Made by a program: the position numbers and the translations under genes. Shown here one piece after another: positions 5,982 to 8,545 of a stretch of DNA of 8,545 bases. The DNA lies in assembly GCA_014859225.1 (NCBI GenBank), contig JACUUP010000062.1, forward strand, positions 1-8,545. The letters run 5' to 3'. The first letter of the stretch is position 1. The number at the start of each line of letters is the position of its first letter. Below the pieces are notes generated by a model. That model made no database searches, had not been told where the DNA came from, and saw nothing but the letters and a program-made list of their open reading frames with translations. The DNA comes from Candidatus Aerophobota bacterium. GTDB lineage: Bacteria; Aerophobota; Aerophobia; Aerophobales; B3-G15.

Positions 5982-8486
5982 TTAACCTCTCTTCGGGACT
6001 TTGAAGTTGAAATCTTCTGCTAAAACAAAAAAATGCTGTAAAAAATCAAGGTTTTCCTTATCCTGGCTCATACTGTCAAGCTGGGGCAGTATCTTTTGCT
6101 GCATAATCTCCCAGAGCTCATTTTGTGCATCATACCTTCTGTAGTGGATATTTAAAGAAGACATATACTGGTTTAAGCCATGCAGCATCTTAAGCACATC
6201 TAAATTAAACTCCTGGCTCAAAACTTCCATTTTACTCAGAACAAATCTCTCCACCACTTTCGCTGCAAAAGAGATATCAAGGTCTAAATCCAGTTCATGG
6301 GCAATTTTCTTACTATTTTTTACTTTCTCAAAATGCTCAAAATCTTCATCCTGTTCAAACTCATCAATCTGCTGGTTTATCCTGTAGTTAAGAACGTTAC
6401 TCGTCAGAAAAGTAAAATCAAAACTCATCTGCCAGCCCATCCGGACAAATTCTCTAACCAGCTCAATATCTCTGTCAAAAAGTGATTCATTAACTTCTCT
6501 TATCTCCTTTATTTTATCGCTCATAATAAAAGATAAAATTTTTTCTCTATCTTCCGCAAAAAGGTCTTTTAACGTGAAGGGCGAGCCAAAGAAAGGAGAA
6601 GCTAAGCTCTTTAATCCCTCTAAACTAAGGTCAATATCCTTAAATAAAAGTTTTTCTTGAAGATTTGTGTAATCCTCATCACTCACAGATTCTGCAATAA
6701 AGCAGTAAATTTTATGCCCACCAAAATGAGTCAAGAAGAAGGTTCCCTCTTTTAACTCTTGAGTTTTTCTGGAGGTTAGCTTTCCTCTTCCAACTTTAAG
6801 TAAGATGCCGGATATCTCTTCCTGCCTTACCTGGAATGTTTCAAAGTCATGTTCGTAAGGGCTAATAGCGCTCTTTTCCTCTACCAGCTCCTCACATATA
6901 AGAAAATGAGCAAAAAACTTTTGCCAGTCTGCTACAGAAGGCTTAATTAGTTTTTCATATACCCCCTTCCCATCACCAAATTCTTTAACATTGCTCTTAG
7001 CTTCTGACAGGCGGTTTGAAAATTCCCCCTCTAAATCCTCACCCGCAAGCTCTTCAGCAAGTTGCATGGCTCGGGCAGCATATTTAAGATTTTGAACCGT
7101 CTCTACCCCTGAAAGCTCATCAAAAAACCAGCCACAACTTGTATACATCAGCATTGAAAAACGCTGCATCTCCAGAAGCTTTAGTGCTTTCACTTTATTT
7201 TCCTGCGTAGCCTCAACTTTGAGATGAGCCTGGAGGAAATTGTTCATACTTTCAGGGGAGCGCTCAACAATCACATCTATGTAGTTATCCCGTGCCTGCC
7301 AGGTATCTTGAAAAAGCTCTTTTCCCTCGTTTTCAAAAAGCGAAGCTAACCTGTCTCTCAGCCAATCAAGACTTTCTCTCAAGGGAGCACGCCAGTTCTG
7401 GTTCCATTCAGGATGAGCTCCACTACTACATCCGCAATTTTTCTTCCACCTTCCCACTCCATGAGCACAGCTCCAGGATGTTCCCTCTCCATTTTCCCCT
7501 GCTTTGAGCTCAACCTCATATGCAGGTGGATTAATTTCCAGATAATGAGCATAATTTACAACTTGTATGCCTCTTTCAGGAAGCTCGTATTTTAAAAGAT
7601 GAGCAAGGCACATATCACTAAAAGGTTCATGATGCCCGTAGGTTTCTCCGTCGGTAGCAATATTAACCAGAAAAGGAGGGGTTTTCTTATCCTTAATTAT
7701 CTTTTCAATTTTATCGGCACAAGCAGATGAGTTTTTCAAAATTCTCTCAAAAGCAATAGCTCGGGAAAGCTCACCCTGATAAAAGAAAACATCAATAAAC
7801 GTATCCTCAATTCTTTGCCCCTTCTCATCTTTTAAAAAAAGCCGGTAGGGAATGCTTGTATCTATAGTGCCATCAGATACATCCTGCCACACGTCTTCAT
7901 TTTTTTTCTCAAGTGGTCTTATTCTTTGTGCCTGGTGGGGTGCTAAAATAATAAATTTCATACCAACATCTATTAAAACCTTTACCGTTGCATCATTAAC
8001 AGCAGTTTCTGGAAGCCAGATTGCCTCGGGGAAACGACCAAATTTTTTTTCAAAGTATTTGATACCCCATTTTGCCTGGGTATACTTATCTTTTTCACTG
8101 GCAAGTGGCATAATCATATGGTTGTAAACCTGGCATATGGCATTTCCATGTCCGTTATTTTTCTTGGCACTTTCTTTATCTGCCCTGTATAGAAAATCTA
8201 CCACCCGGGGAAATTTTTTCTCCATCCAGGATAAAAGTGTCGGTCCAAAATTAAAACTTATATAGGAGTAGTTATTAACCAGGTCAACAATTTTCCCCTT
8301 ATCATCTACTACCCGGGCACATGCATTGGGAAGATAACACTGGTAGCTAATAAGCTCATTCCAGTCATGGTAAGGCTTTGCTTCTTTTTGCTTTTCTACT
8401 TCCTCTATCCAGGGGTCTTCCCTTGGTGGCTGATAAAAATGCCCGTGAACTATTACATAACCAGAAGCTTTTTTCTCTTCGGACAT
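5982..8486 (-). CDS. GH57 family glycoside hydrolase with DUF3536 C-terminal region
   Basis: This 834-residue protein is probably a cytoplasmic alpha-glucan-acting enzyme; no signal peptide or membrane segment is visible. The N-terminal 320 residues or so show the GH57 signatures: HGHFYQPPREDPW (residues 14-26, with the paired His 14 and 16), a YNHMIMPL block (121-128), WLPETAVN (157-164) with the expected catalytic nucleophile Glu160, and IATDGETYGHHEPF (276-289) with the expected acid/base Asp279. Residues about 330-810 match the DUF3536 type, with SWSCAHGVGRW, CGC (351-353) and TSCGWFFDELSG (449-460). GH57 includes amylases, glucanotransferases, amylopullulanases and branching enzymes. The exact activity of the DUF3536 subgroup is unknown to me, and glycogen breakdown or remodelling is inferred from glgA in the same operon. 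The ATG at 8486 is chosen because GGAG lies 6 nt upstream. Another ATG at 8490 is out of frame and only 2 nt from the GGAG. galT follows after 2 nt. Confidence 0.93.
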   Translation of the reverse strand: MSEEKKASGYVIVHGHFYQPPREDPWIEEVEKQKEAKPYHDWNELISYQCYLPNACARVVDDKGKIVDLVNNYSYISFNFGPTLLSWMEKKFPRVVDFLYRADKESAKKNNGHGNAICQVYNHMIMPLASEKDKYTQAKWGIKYFEKKFGRFPEAIWLPETAVNDATVKVLIDVGMKFIILAPHQAQRIRPLEKKNEDVWQDVSDGTIDTSIPYRLFLKDEKGQRIEDTFIDVFFYQGELSRAIAFERILKNSSACADKIEKIIKDKKTPPFLVNIATDGETYGHHEPFSDMCLAHLLKYELPERGIQVVNYAHYLEINPPAYEVELKAGENGEGTSWSCAHGVGRWKKNCGCSSGAHPEWNQNWRAPLRESLDWLRDRLASLFENEGKELFQDTWQARDNYIDVIVERSPESMNNFLQAHLKVEATQENKVKALKLLEMQRFSMLMYTSCGWFFDELSGVETVQNLKYAARAMQLAEELAGEDLEGEFSNRLSEAKSNVKEFGDGKGVYEKLIKPSVADWQKFFAHFLICEELVEEKSAISPYEHDFETFQVRQEEISGILLKVGRGKLTSRKTQELKEGTFFLTHFGGHKIYCFIAESVSDEDYTNLQEKLLFKDIDLSLEGLKSLASPFFGSPFTLKDLFAEDREKILSFIMSDKIKEIREVNESLFDRDIELVREFVRMGWQMSFDFTFLTSNVLNYRINQQIDEFEQDEDFEHFEKVKNSKKIAHELDLDLDISFAAKVVERFVLSKMEVLSQEFNLDVLKMLHGLNQYMSSLNIHYRRYDAQNELWEIMQQKILPQLDSMSQDKENLDFLQHFFVLAEDFNFKVPKRG

Positions 8487-8513
8487 ACATCTCTCCTTTT
8501 AGCTTGCGCATTA

Positions 8514-8541
8514 ATTATACAAAGATTTCAAATTTATTCAA
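8514..8541 (-). promoter_or_regulatory. Putative sigma70 promoter of the glycan operon
   Basis: On the minus strand a -35-like TTGAAT (8541-8536) is followed by a 16-nt spacer and a perfect TATAAT -10 box (8519-8514). Transcription would begin near 8507, leaving a leader of about 20 nt before the GH57 start. That is just enough for the Shine-Dalgarno AAAAGGAGAG at 8500-8491. It is the only good promoter seen upstream of the six-gene run, so it probably drives the whole operon. Sequence beyond 8545 is not available, so operators or further promoters upstream cannot be judged. Confidence 0.6.
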
Positions 8542-8545
8542 TGAG

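Noticed and set aside
8488-8490. Alternative ATG for the first gene, four bases upstream of the chosen start
   Set aside because: It is out of frame with the GH57 protein and only 2 nt from the GGAG, too close for efficient initiation.
1-8545. CRISPR arrays, tRNA/rRNA genes, insertion sequences or long repeats
   Set aside because: No regularly spaced repeats, cloverleaf-like segments, transposase motifs or terminal inverted repeats were seen by eye on either strand; nearly all bases are taken by the six genes.

Overview
The window holds one tightly packed six-gene operon, entirely on the minus strand. It encodes enzymes of glycogen (alpha-glucan) metabolism and lower glycolysis, with a two-component signalling pair between them. 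In transcription order from the right edge the genes are: a GH57 glycoside hydrolase with a DUF3536 C-terminal region (8486-5982), a GalT-family nucleotidylyltransferase (5979-4966), a soluble GAF sensor histidine kinase (4969-3614), a stand-alone receiver-domain response regulator (3588-3211), glycogen synthase glgA (3204-1702) and pyruvate kinase pyk (1705-290). Gene junctions are 4-bp ATGA overlaps or gaps of 2, 6 and 25 nt, so co-transcription and translational coupling are very likely. A good sigma70-type promoter and ribosome binding site precede the first gene at the right edge.

Downstream of pyk (1-289) there is no clear intrinsic terminator. There is instead a near-consensus sigma70 promoter, a ribosome binding site, and the broken remains of a P-loop ATPase of the DUF4143 type. 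Its N-terminal start is joined out of frame to the internal segment that carries the family's GGFPE motif, so the nucleotide-binding core is missing. The remnant runs off the left edge.

The organism is a bacterium with AT-rich DNA, -35/-10 promoters and strong Shine-Dalgarno sequences. GH57-DUF3536, GalT-like and GlgA genes cluster in a number of anaerobic or thermophilic lineages (deltaproteobacteria, Nitrospirota, Omnitrophota and related candidate phyla, from memory). The genus cannot be named from the sequence, and the DUF4143-type ATPase remnant only loosely suggests an uncultured anaerobe.

Working model (inference): GlgA polymerises ADP- or UDP-glucose into storage glucan. The GH57 enzyme cleaves or remodels it. 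The GalT-like enzyme exchanges hexose-1-phosphate and nucleotide sugar. Pyruvate kinase draws the resulting carbon out of glycolysis as ATP and pyruvate. The cytoplasmic kinase and its output-less receiver could tie storage or mobilisation to an intracellular signal. The main points for follow-up are this embedded signalling pair, the GalT-like enzyme with no Leloir partner nearby, active-site-region substitutions in pyruvate kinase, the uncharacterised DUF3536 region, and the decayed ATPase behind an intact promoter.
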